From positions 1-5,534 of the forward strand of contig NZ_QPIP01000124.1 of assembly GCF_003344345.1 (NCBI RefSeq): 5,534 nt of DNA, read 5' to 3'. Below are positions 1 through 5,534 of the stretch, one piece after another. The position numbers and the translations under genes were made by a program. The notes below the pieces were generated by a model, which worked only from the letters and a program-made list of their open reading frames with translations, ran no database searches and was not told the DNA's origin. How positions within the stretch are numbered: the first letter of the stretch is position 1; the number at the start of each line of letters is the position of its first letter. Origin of the DNA: Wolbachia endosymbiont of Cylisticus convexus. Its GTDB lineage: Bacteria > Pseudomonadota > Alphaproteobacteria > Rickettsiales > Anaplasmataceae.

Positions 1-23
1 TTCCTTTCAACGATTTTTATCAT
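1..23 (-). CDS. Start of next gene downstream of gpW, probably phage portal protein (5'-end fragment)
   Basis: An ATG at 23-21 opens a frame that runs off the window edge, giving only MIKIVER plus a partial codon. Its first base is the last base of the upstream gpW-like stop codon (TAATG arrangement), which suggests translational coupling. A good Shine-Dalgarno-like AAGGGGA lies at 37-31, 7 bases before the ATG, inside the end of the upstream gene, and supports a real start. Seven residues are too few to identify a family. The portal call comes only from gene order: in lambda the genes run large terminase (A), W, portal (B). The start is well supported and the product is an inference. Confidence 0.55.
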
Positions 24-247
24 TATATGATCCCCTTACTCGTTGAAAAAACAATTTTCCTCTTTGGCTTCATACCTGCAACTTTTAACTCAGCCTTAAT
101 TCGTTGTCTTAAATTCAATAAATCATTTATATCTACTTCTGCATAACGGACAACATGGTCACCATATGCAATTGATACTACTCTTTCTCCACTTTGTAGC
201 TTCTTTATTGCTTGTTCAACTTGAGACAAATACTCTTCGTTATACAT
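23..247 (-). CDS. gpW-like phage head-tail joining protein
   Basis: A 74-residue protein close in size to lambda gpW (68 residues), which joins the portal side of the filled head to the tail and stops DNA leaking out. The visible pattern fits the family: an N-terminal amphipathic helix (about residues 3-19, YLSQVEQAIKKLQSG), a short beta-hairpin-like section (about 22-36, RVVSIAYGDHVVRYAEV), a second helix (about 39-54, INDLLNLRQRIKAEL), and a basic tail (MKPKRK) like the one that follows helix 2 in gpW. The ATG at 247-245 lies inside the end of the large terminase gene; the two overlap by 8 bases (ATGTATAA), which suggests coupled translation. Its stop overlaps the next start by one base. 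Position between large terminase and the presumed portal matches lambda A-W-B. No frame damage is visible. The family call rests on size, pattern and position. Confidence 0.8.
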   Translation of the reverse strand: MYNEEYLSQVEQAIKKLQSGERVVSIAYGDHVVRYAEVDINDLLNLRQRIKAELKVAGMKPKRKIVFSTSKGII

Positions 248-2057
248 TTTCCAACCACTTACTCTGTCTTACTTTTTTAGGCTTTTTACTTTCCATTTTT
301 CCACTCAAACTATTCCATTTACTCTCTGGCCATCGATCAATCCCAAGTGCAATAGATGCAGCTCTGGCATAAATCCGGCAATCTAGTACCTCATTTCTTT
401 CTCTTACCTTTTGCCACTCTTGTTTGGTGTAGCCTTTTACTACCTTGCTGACTAATTGCTCTGCCGTTAGCTGTTTGAAATATTCAGGTGCATACTCCGG
501 AAAATGACAGTATCCTACTGGAGCTTCTTCACCTTCTTTTAAAATATTAAGCAATTGAAAAAGCTCTGACTTTAATATCGATACTCCTACTGGCCAGAGC
601 TTTATTCCTCTTTTCAGCTTTTGCCCTCCAACTGTTATATCAACTCTACTTGGGCTGCTAAGTGGCACTAGGGCTTTATTTACACCTTTCACTGCCATTA
701 CTCTTCCAGATCCTTGATGACTTCTCACCCAGTTGTAAACTTCCTGCGTTGCATACCCTGCATCAACTGCCATCATGCTTATCATATATTCAAGACCATT
801 TTCACCGATAAAATGATGATTAAGTAATTCTGAAAGCTTTCCCCATACTTCCCTACCTCCTGTATCTCCTTCAAATACTTGGTAGTCTATTGACCAATTT
901 TCTCTGCCTTTTCCCCAGGCTACAACTTCTACTTCTAAACGATCTTTTTGAACATCTACTCCTGCTGTGAGAACTACTTCGCCTTTTGGTACTGTGCCTA
1001 CGGGAAAAAATTCTCTCCTGTTAAATAATTGCTTCCAATCGGTACTTCTCCTTTGTCTACCCAAGTTTCTCCTAAAGTGGTATTTATCCAAACTTTTAGT
1101 AATTGTTCACTTTCCTTTGCATGGAGAAAATCCTCTACTGCTTGTTGCCAACTATACCAGCCAACTGGACTATAAAGACTTGAAAGATGAAATCCTTTTT
1201 TCTCACCTTTTACTCTATTAGTAGGCCTCCATTCTCCACGCTCAAGCATCTCTGTCTTTTGATGATTTTCTATCTTTTTACCACATTCTATACATATATA
1301 GTGTGCTGTATTTGGATTTTTATCTTCCCATTTTATTTGTGACCATTTTAATATTTGGTAATAATTACAATGCGGACATGGTACAAAAAAATATCTCTTA
1401 TCTGTTGCTTCAAATTCTTTCTCAATTCTGCTTATTCCATGGTGTTGATACTAAAAAAATCTTTCGCCGTGCAAATGTATTAGTTCGAGCAATACTGAGC
1501 AGTACTGGATCTCCTTCTCCACCTGAGTCTCCTGGATAGGCGTCTATTTCATCAAGAAAGAGATATTTTACTGGCATAGATCGGAGGCTTACACTGCTGT
1601 TTGCTCCGGTTATTACTACTATTCCACCTTGAAATTCCTTACTCTGCACAGTATTGCCTGAGTCTCTTGACCTTGGGTCTTTTACTTTACTTTTTAAACA
1701 TGGCGTACTCTCTATTAACGGCGCAAATCTTCCCTTTGACCAACGTTTTCCCATCTCAACTGTAGGCTGTACTACTAGCATTGGACCTGGTGTTTGATCG
1801 ATAATATAGCCTATCCAATTATTTCCAGCCTCTGTTCCTCCAATTTGTGCCCCCTTCATAAACACTACTTTTTCAATCGGTGAAGAGGGTGATAGAGAGT
1901 CCATGATTTCTTTAAGGTATGGCGTTCTCTCTGTTCTCCATTTACCTGGCTCTGATGTTGCAGTTGCTGCTAGAACTCGATACTCATTTGCCCACTCTGA
2001 TACTTTAAGTTGCGGATCTGGTTTTAAACCTTCAGAAAAAGATGTGGCATATATCAT
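240..2057 (-). pseudogene. Large terminase subunit, GpA family, disrupted by two frameshifts
   Basis: GpA-type large terminases are ATPase-nucleases that cut concatemeric phage DNA and pump it into proheads. The coding sequence is continuous in family terms but lies in three pieces. Piece 1 (2057-1440, 206 residues up to the shift) has a Walker A-like motif (KGAQIGGTEAG, about residues 68-78), Walker B (YLFLDE, 165-170) and the coupling motif LVSTP (202-206); its frame then ends at a TGA at 1424-1422. Piece 2 (1438-1043) is shifted by one base and carries a four-cysteine, probably zinc-binding, segment (CPHC near 1378-1367, CIEC near 1294-1283), then WRPTN, FHLSSLYSP and TTLGETW. Piece 3 (1040-240) returns to the first frame and holds the nuclease domain (GVDVQKDRLEVEV, AVDAGY, LDCRIYARAA). 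Together they give about 604 residues, near lambda gpA (641). The start ATG at 2057 follows an AG-rich site (GGTGAAGAG), and earlier in-frame starts are blocked by a TAG. Natural decay or assembly error are both possible; read as written, no full-length protein is made. Confidence 0.9.
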
Positions 2058-2078
2058 ATTGCTAGCTCTTCACCATCA

Positions 2079-3521
2079 TTAGATAACATCACTTAAATTA
2101 GGACTACTTGTTTTCTCACTTTCAAGTTCAGTAAACATTTTCTTTTCAAGTGCTTCTTCTATATACTTCTGAATTAAATTACTCATCATTATTGCAGCTA
2201 TGAGCGCAACTATTCCCACCATTACTGCAGCTATAATGTTAGGGTAAATTCCCACTATCACTATTGCACATACTGTTATAGAAACACAGACGATATTGAT
2301 ATATTTCTTTATTTTTTTGTCTGCTATTTTCCTTTCTTCAAAATATTTATTGCTCAATAAATGAAATGTTGGAAAGTTCTTCTGTCTTCCAAATAACACT
2401 ATTTCCTTCTCTTTGCTCAGTAATTTTATTAATTTTGCGTTATTTGTTGTTATTGCGTACTGAAAAACATCTGTAGCATCCGCTCCTTTTTTTAGTAGTG
2501 ATTTTACTATCTTCAGGTTCCTATTCTTTGCTGCAAGATATATCGCTGACTCCCCATTCTCATTTATAGCATCTACTTCAATTCCCTCTTCCAAAATCTC
2601 TCCTAGAAGCTCTCCGTATCCTTTTTTTGCTGCTAAGTGAAGTAAATTGTTCTTCTCTACTCCATACCTATTACTTATTAAAGCTTTTACTATTTCAGAT
2701 TTGTTCTCTTCTTTCGCATAACAAAATGGTGTCTTGCCATTATCATCTTTAATCAAAGGATCTATGTCTTCTCGGGTTAGTAATACTTCTACTGTTTTAA
2801 GTCTTTCAGCGTAATGTAGTGGTGTTTTATTTTCATAATCTTGTAAGTTGACCCCAGCATTAGGAACATTTATTAAGCATCTTACAATATCTAAACATAA
2901 GTCCCTTTCATCGTAATTACTACTACTTATAGCTACGTGCAAAGAAGATAATTTCATTGCATTTCTGCCGCTACCAGCTATATTGACATCCGCACCAAGA
3001 TTTGAAAGTAATTTTACTACTTCTAGCTTCTTGTTGTTTACTGCATAATGAATTGCTGCATGATTTCTCACATCAAGAACATCTTTGTCCGCATTTCCTT
3101 CTCTAATTAAAATTTCTACTATTTCTTCATGTCCAGCTCCTGCCGCTAAGTGTAATGGTGTATGTAGTAAAGCATTCTGCTCATTAACATTAACCCCTTT
3201 GTTAAGTAAAAACCTTACAGCATTTGCTTCATTCAACATCGCAGCTAAGTGAAGCAAGCTATCTCCCTCTGATCCATATTTATGATTGATTAGTGCTTGT
3301 AATACTTCTTCTCTTGCACAAGAGAGCGCACTTTTACCATCATCGTCAGCGATCAGTGGATTAATATTTTTCCTGTTCAGTAAGAGTGCAACCATGCTAA
3401 GCTCGTTAATTTCTACTGCATAATGCAGCGGTGTCTTTCCATTTAATCCTCTAACGTTTACATCCACTCCGGGCTGATTAATGAGACACTTTATTAATTC
3501 TAAACTTAAGTGAGCAGACAT
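2079..3521 (-). CDS. Ankyrin-repeat protein with two C-terminal transmembrane segments
   Basis: From the ATG at 3521 this is a 480-residue protein. A longer frame begins with TTG at 3557, but that start overlaps the small terminase by 29 bases, has no Shine-Dalgarno-like site, and adds residues unlike an ankyrin repeat. About ten or eleven ankyrin units fill residues 5-375, recognised by repeated TPLHYA, LLHLAA, TPLHLAA and GADVN-type motifs; they form a protein-binding surface. Two hydrophobic stretches follow at about 408-426 (INIVCVSITVCAIVIVG) and 429-447 (IIAAVMVGIVALIAAIM), then an acidic, helical tail. There is no N-terminal signal peptide, so the repeats probably face the cytoplasm, or the protein acts after delivery to a host membrane. 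The gene sits 7 bases after the small terminase stop and 21 before the large terminase start, so it is co-transcribed with packaging genes. It has no expected packaging role. Ankyrin proteins are common in Wolbachia and WO phages and are suspected host-interaction factors; the target cannot be read from sequence. Confidence 0.88.
   Translation of the reverse strand: MSAHLSLELIKCLINQPGVDVNVRGLNGKTPLHYAVEINELSMVALLLNRKNINPLIADDDGKSALSCAREEVLQALINHKYGSEGDSLLHLAAMLNEANAVRFLLNKGVNVNEQNALLHTPLHLAAGAGHEEIVEILIREGNADKDVLDVRNHAAIHYAVNNKKLEVVKLLSNLGADVNIAGSGRNAMKLSSLHVAISSSNYDERDLCLDIVRCLINVPNAGVNLQDYENKTPLHYAERLKTVEVLLTREDIDPLIKDDNGKTPFCYAKEENKSEIVKALISNRYGVEKNNLLHLAAKKGYGELLGEILEEGIEVDAINENGESAIYLAAKNRNLKIVKSLLKKGADATDVFQYAITTNNAKLIKLLSKEKEIVLFGRQKNFPTFHLLSNKYFEERKIADKKIKKYINIVCVSITVCAIVIVGIYPNIIAAVMVGIVALIAAIMMSNLIQKYIEEALEKKMFTELESEKTSSPNLSDVI
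2628..2894 (-). repeat. Second copy of an intragenic ankyrin module (module B)
   Basis: This stretch encodes about residues 210-298 of the ankyrin protein. It parallels residues 6-94 in order and wording beyond the general ankyrin consensus: RCLINVPN, NKTPLHYAE, EDIDPLIKDDNGK, CYAKEE, KALISNRYG, NNLLHLAA. The partner module lies at about 3240-3506. The match is read at protein level by eye; DNA identity was not measured and the boundaries are approximate. Confidence 0.65.
3240..3506 (-). repeat. First copy of an intragenic ankyrin module (module A)
   Basis: This stretch encodes about residues 6-94 of the ankyrin protein, with the landmarks KCLINQPG, GKTPLHYAVE, KNINPLIADDDGK, SCAREE, QALINHKYG and DSLLHLAA. 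Each has a counterpart in the same order in the module at about 2628-2894, which suggests duplication of a block of about three repeats rather than independent drift of single repeats. Boundaries are approximate. Confidence 0.65.
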
Positions 3522-3528
3522 TTTATAT

Positions 3529-4005
3529 TTAAAATTTAGTGTTAGATAATTCTTCAAGCGAGTTTGTAATCTCTTCAGTTAGCGCCATATGAATCTTTTC
3601 AGTGTCACTCAGTGATGCAAGCAGCGCTGAAACTCTATTTGGAATATTAAGCAGATTATTACGTACAACCCTTGCTACATTAAATGCATCGCGCTTTACT
3701 TCCTCTACTGCTACAAGTTCTCCTATCTCAGCCTTAGCTTTCGCCTCAAGAAGTTTACCTCGCTCCATTTCATTTTTTATTCGCGTTTTAAGCAACATCG
3801 TGGAAAGTTTTTCTCCGCTTTCTGAATAGTTTTTTCTTCTCAGTGGTTGACTTGGATCTCTGATTGTTTCTATAGCCCTGTTTGCTTGTTCTCGGTCAAT
3901 GAGTCCATCCTCCAACTCAACTATTCCTTTTTTTACTAAATAACAGACATATTGCTTTGATACTCCTATCTCTCTTGCCCATTCTGTTTGTGTGATTTTT
4001 TCCAC
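3529..4005 (-). CDS. Small terminase subunit, Nu1-like DNA-packaging protein
   Basis: In lambda-type phages the small terminase (Nu1) binds the packaging site on phage DNA and recruits the large subunit. This 158-residue protein fits the layout. An N-terminal winged-helix-like DNA-binding region (about residues 5-45; TEWAREIGVSKQYVCYLVKK then LIDREQANRAI) is followed by a charged helical, probably coiled-coil, segment (about 67-105; KLLEAKAKAEIGELVAVEEV) and a helical C-terminus (VVRNNLLNIPNRVSALLA). The GELV-VEEV pattern followed by R--LL-IP-R is typical of this family. The frame is open back to a TTG at 4050, but a GTG at 4005 has a Shine-Dalgarno-like AGAGG about 8 bases upstream and starts just before the DNA-binding domain, so GTG is preferred. 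That places it 16 bases after the methyltransferase stop, and the TTG start would instead overlap it by 29 bases. It is intact, unlike the large subunit downstream. Family call is by pattern and position. Confidence 0.78.
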   Translation of the reverse strand: MEKITQTEWAREIGVSKQYVCYLVKKGIVELEDGLIDREQANRAIETIRDPSQPLRRKNYSESGEKLSTMLLKTRIKNEMERGKLLEAKAKAEIGELVAVEEVKRDAFNVARVVRNNLLNIPNRVSALLASLSDTEKIHMALTEEITNSLEELSNTKF

Positions 4006-4021
4006 TCTTTTTGCCTCTTTT

Positions 4022-5233
4022 CTACGAATTTTCTTCTTGAATTTCTGCAAAAGTTTTACCAGTACTGGCTAAAAGGGCATCTCTTCCGGTATATATTTGC
4101 CAACGTTTTATGGTTACATCTACAAATTTTGAATCTAACTCTATTGTCCTACAAATTCTTCCTGTTCTCTCACATGCAATCAGTGTACTTCCAGAGCCGC
4201 TAAATGGATCAAGAACTATGTCTCCTGATCTGCTGCTGTTTACTATTGCTCTCTCCATTAGCTCTACTGGCTTCATCGTTGGATGTAGTGTATTATGTGT
4301 TGGCTTATCATAAAACCACAGGTCACTTTGATTTCTACCTCCATGCCACTCACGTTTATTGCCGCTTTTCCATCCATAGAGCATTGCTTCGTATTGTCTT
4401 TGATAATCAGATCTGCCTAGCGTAAAATGATTCTTTGCCCAAATGATAAATGTTGACCATTTTCCTCCTGCCTCCTCAAATACTTTTTGCAACGTTGAAA
4501 ACTCTGATGATGATATGCAGATGTAAATTGCACCTTTCGTATATGCTAAAATATGGGAACAGATGCCATAGAGAAAAAGCTCATACTTTTCACCTTGATT
4601 ATCATTTAATACCTTTTTGTCTTGGCTATTACCATAATCAACGTTATATGGAGGATCACAAACAGTAATGTCTGCCATTTTATCATCTAACAGCGCTTTA
4701 TATGATTCAACTACAGAGCTATCACCACAATAGATTCGATGATCACCTAAAATCCATAAATACCCTGGTTTTGTTATTTCTACCCTTTTTTCATCACCAA
4801 CCAAGTCAGAAAAATCTTCTTTTTCACTATCTAAATCATCAAGGAAATGTTGAACTTTTTCTAATTCAAATCCAGTCATTTTAAGATCAAACTGTAAATC
4901 TTCTAACTCTTGAATTTCTACTTTCAAAAGCTCATCATCCCACTTTGCCCAATTAGCTGATTGATTTGCCAGTAATCGAAAAGCTTTGGTTTGTGGTTCA
5001 TTTAGATTATCACTTAAGACCACTGGAATACTTTCCATACCAAGTTTTCTTGCTGCTTTAAGTCTTAAATGACCATCAACCACAGTTCCATCGCTTTTTG
5101 CAACTATTGGTATACGAAAGCCAAATTCCCTGATTGAAGCACACATTCTATTTACTACGTCATCATTTTTACGAGGATTACGCTCATATTCAACTAGATT
5201 TCGAATAGGATAGTAGTGGATTGCTAAATTCAT
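4022..5233 (-). CDS. ParB-like domain fused to a DNA N6-adenine or N4-cytosine methyltransferase
   Basis: A 403-residue fusion. Residues 1-75 form a ParB/sulfiredoxin-like domain (YERNPRKND, IREFGFRIPIV, TVVDGHLRLKAARKLG, IPVV). Residues 80-150 are helical and acidic and act as a linker. Residues 155-385 form a methyltransferase of the N6/N4 DNA methylase family: LGDHRIYCGDS (162-172), catalytic motif IV DPPY (193-196), HPTMKP (317-322) and the S-adenosylmethionine-binding DPFSGSGS (342-349). Motif IV precedes motif I, as in beta-class enzymes. DPPY methyltransferases modify exocyclic amino groups; N6-adenine is the more likely product, and the target sequence cannot be deduced. No restriction partner is visible, so it is best read as an orphan phage methyltransferase, perhaps protecting or marking DNA before packaging. 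The ParB-like domain may bind DNA or nucleotide, but that role is inferred. All core motifs look intact. The ATG at 5233 lacks a clear Shine-Dalgarno site. Confidence 0.92.
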   Translation of the reverse strand: MNLAIHYYPIRNLVEYERNPRKNDDVVNRMCASIREFGFRIPIVAKSDGTVVDGHLRLKAARKLGMESIPVVLSDNLNEPQTKAFRLLANQSANWAKWDDELLKVEIQELEDLQFDLKMTGFELEKVQHFLDDLDSEKEDFSDLVGDEKRVEITKPGYLWILGDHRIYCGDSSVVESYKALLDDKMADITVCDPPYNVDYGNSQDKKVLNDNQGEKYELFLYGICSHILAYTKGAIYICISSSEFSTLQKVFEEAGGKWSTFIIWAKNHFTLGRSDYQRQYEAMLYGWKSGNKREWHGGRNQSDLWFYDKPTHNTLHPTMKPVELMERAIVNSSRSGDIVLDPFSGSGSTLIACERTGRICRTIELDSKFVDVTIKRWQIYTGRDALLASTGKTFAEIQEENS

Positions 5234-5284
5234 ATAATTGCTATACTAATTAAAAAGTTAATAATTAAAATATCTCTGACGCTA
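5234..5284 (-). promoter_or_regulatory. AT-rich leader upstream of the ParB-methyltransferase gene
   Basis: About 50 bases of nearly pure A and T lie between the GC-rich block and the methyltransferase ATG. The best promoter-like pair I can place on the minus strand is TTTAGC, 17 bases, TATTAA. It matches the sigma-70 consensus poorly (3 of 6 and 4 of 6), and such matches arise by chance in AT-rich DNA. The gap is nevertheless the only one in the window with room for an internal promoter, since downstream genes are separated by about 20 bases or less. A weak candidate only. Confidence 0.2.
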
Positions 5285-5339
5285 AAGAAGGCCTGGGGTC
5301 ATACCCACCAAACCCGCTAGCCTAGCTGAAAGGACCCAC
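5285..5339. other. GC-rich intergenic block with short inverted repeats
   Basis: This block sits directly after the resolvase stop and is clearly richer in G and C than the rest of the window, which is unusual for an intergenic gap in such AT-rich DNA. It holds a 4-bp hairpin GGGT-CAT-ACCC (5296-5306), a wider 5-bp pairing of GGGTC (5296-5300) with GACCC (5333-5337), a GCTAGC palindrome near 5316, and GGCC. On the plus strand the wide stem is followed by five T (5340-5344), which resembles an intrinsic terminator, but no plus-strand gene enters it. On the minus strand the hairpins are followed only by an interrupted T-rich stretch. It could be a palindromic repeat, a structured leader or a degraded insertion. 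It does not look like a tRNA. Function unknown. Confidence 0.35.
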
Positions 5340-5342
5340 TTT

Positions 5343-5534
5343 TTATGGAGTTTTTAATACATTAAAATCTTTACTAAAATTCATAACGTAGAACATCAAA
5401 GCTAAAGCATCGGCCTCATTATCATCTCTAGGTGAAAAACTTTTTTCACGTATCGCTTCAATAACTTCACTCTTACTTGCATTGCCTTTGCCTGCTATAA
5501 AGCGTTTTATAGTTTTAACATTAACACCTTTGTA
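5343..5534 (-). CDS. RuvC-like Holliday-junction resolvase (C-terminal fragment, open at window edge)
   Basis: The last 63 codons of a gene that begins beyond the window, with the stop TAA at 5345-5343. RuvC-type enzymes cut four-way DNA junctions; phage versions clear branches from replicated DNA before packaging, which fits a gene just upstream of the terminase operon. The fragment shows VKTIKRFIAGKGNASKSEVI, matching the conserved lysine-rich and G-x-G-x-A-x-K segment of RuvC, and then DDNEADALALM, the C-terminal metal-binding acidic motif, in the D-x-N-E-A-D form common in phage resolvases. The N-terminal catalytic residues lie outside the window and cannot be checked. The tail after the acidic motif is short and ends at KTP. 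No frame damage is seen in this part. Confidence 0.8.
   Translation of the reverse strand, partial: YKGVNVKTIKRFIAGKGNASKSEVIEAIREKSFSPRDDNEADALALMFYVMNFSKDFNVLKTP

Noticed and set aside
240..1091. Separate 283-residue nuclease protein starting at 1091
   Set aside because: The start is a TTG and the first 16 or so residues are out-of-frame translation of the central terminase segment. It is a piece of the broken gene, not an independent gene.
1422..1445. Programmed ribosomal frameshift in the large terminase
   Set aside because: There is no slippery heptamer at the break, residues of the family pattern are missing, and large terminases of this family are not known to use frameshifting.
166..1539. 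Plus-strand open frames opposite the terminase and gpW genes
   Set aside because: They are hydrophobic, low-complexity translations lying antisense to strongly recognisable minus-strand coding sequence, with no family motifs.
3522..3557. Upstream TTG start for the ankyrin gene
   Set aside because: It overlaps the small terminase end, lacks a Shine-Dalgarno-like site and adds non-ankyrin residues. The ATG at 3521 is a simpler start.
4006..4050. Upstream TTG start for the small terminase
   Set aside because: The GTG at 4005 has a well-spaced AGAGG, and the extra residues are only a lysine-arginine-rich read-through of the methyltransferase end.
3602..4884. Plus-strand open frames opposite the small terminase and methyltransferase
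   Set aside because: These are shadows of conserved minus-strand genes and show no domain pattern or convincing ribosome binding site.
5285..5339. tRNA or tRNA-like gene in the GC-rich block
   Set aside because: No acceptor stem, no T-loop signature and no cloverleaf could be built on either strand.
1..5534. CRISPR array, insertion sequence or attachment site
   Set aside because: No regularly spaced direct repeats, transposase motif, terminal inverted repeats or integrase-linked core sequence were seen.

Overview
The window is AT-rich, and every gene lies on the minus strand, so it reads from high to low coordinates. The genes form a DNA-modification and packaging module of a lambda-like prophage. 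The combination of a ParB-methyltransferase fusion, an ankyrin-repeat protein between the two terminase subunits, a GpA-type large terminase and a gpW-like protein, together with the base composition, points to prophage WO of Wolbachia (Alphaproteobacteria, Rickettsiales). That assignment rests on recognition of families and gene order, not on a database search.

In transcription order the layout is as follows. (1) The C-terminal 63 residues of a RuvC-like Holliday-junction resolvase (5343-5534, open at the window edge). (2) A gap of about 110 bp that holds an unusually GC-rich block with short inverted repeats, followed by an AT-rich leader. (3) A 403-residue fusion of a ParB-like domain and a DNA methyltransferase (4022-5233). 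(4) A small terminase subunit of the Nu1 type, most likely starting at a GTG with a Shine-Dalgarno-like site (3529-4005). (5) An ankyrin-repeat protein of about 480 residues with two membrane segments near its C-terminus (2079-3521). (6) A GpA-type large terminase gene (240-2057) broken by two reading-frame lesions, near 1439 and 1041. (7) A gpW-like head-tail joining protein (23-247). (8) The first codons of the next gene (1-23), which by lambda order should be the portal protein.

The genes are tightly packed. Stops and starts overlap or sit within about 20 bp of each other from the methyltransferase to the portal start, so this looks like one polycistronic late or packaging operon. The resolvase would resolve branched DNA before packaging. 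The methyltransferase would modify the DNA, possibly guided by its ParB-like domain. The small terminase would recognise the genome, the large terminase would cut and translocate it, and gpW and the portal would form the head-tail connector. The ankyrin protein does not fit that pathway and is more likely a host-interaction or accessory gene carried inside the operon. Because the large terminase is frameshifted twice, this prophage copy is probably unable to package its own DNA unless another WO copy helps, or unless the lesions are assembly errors.
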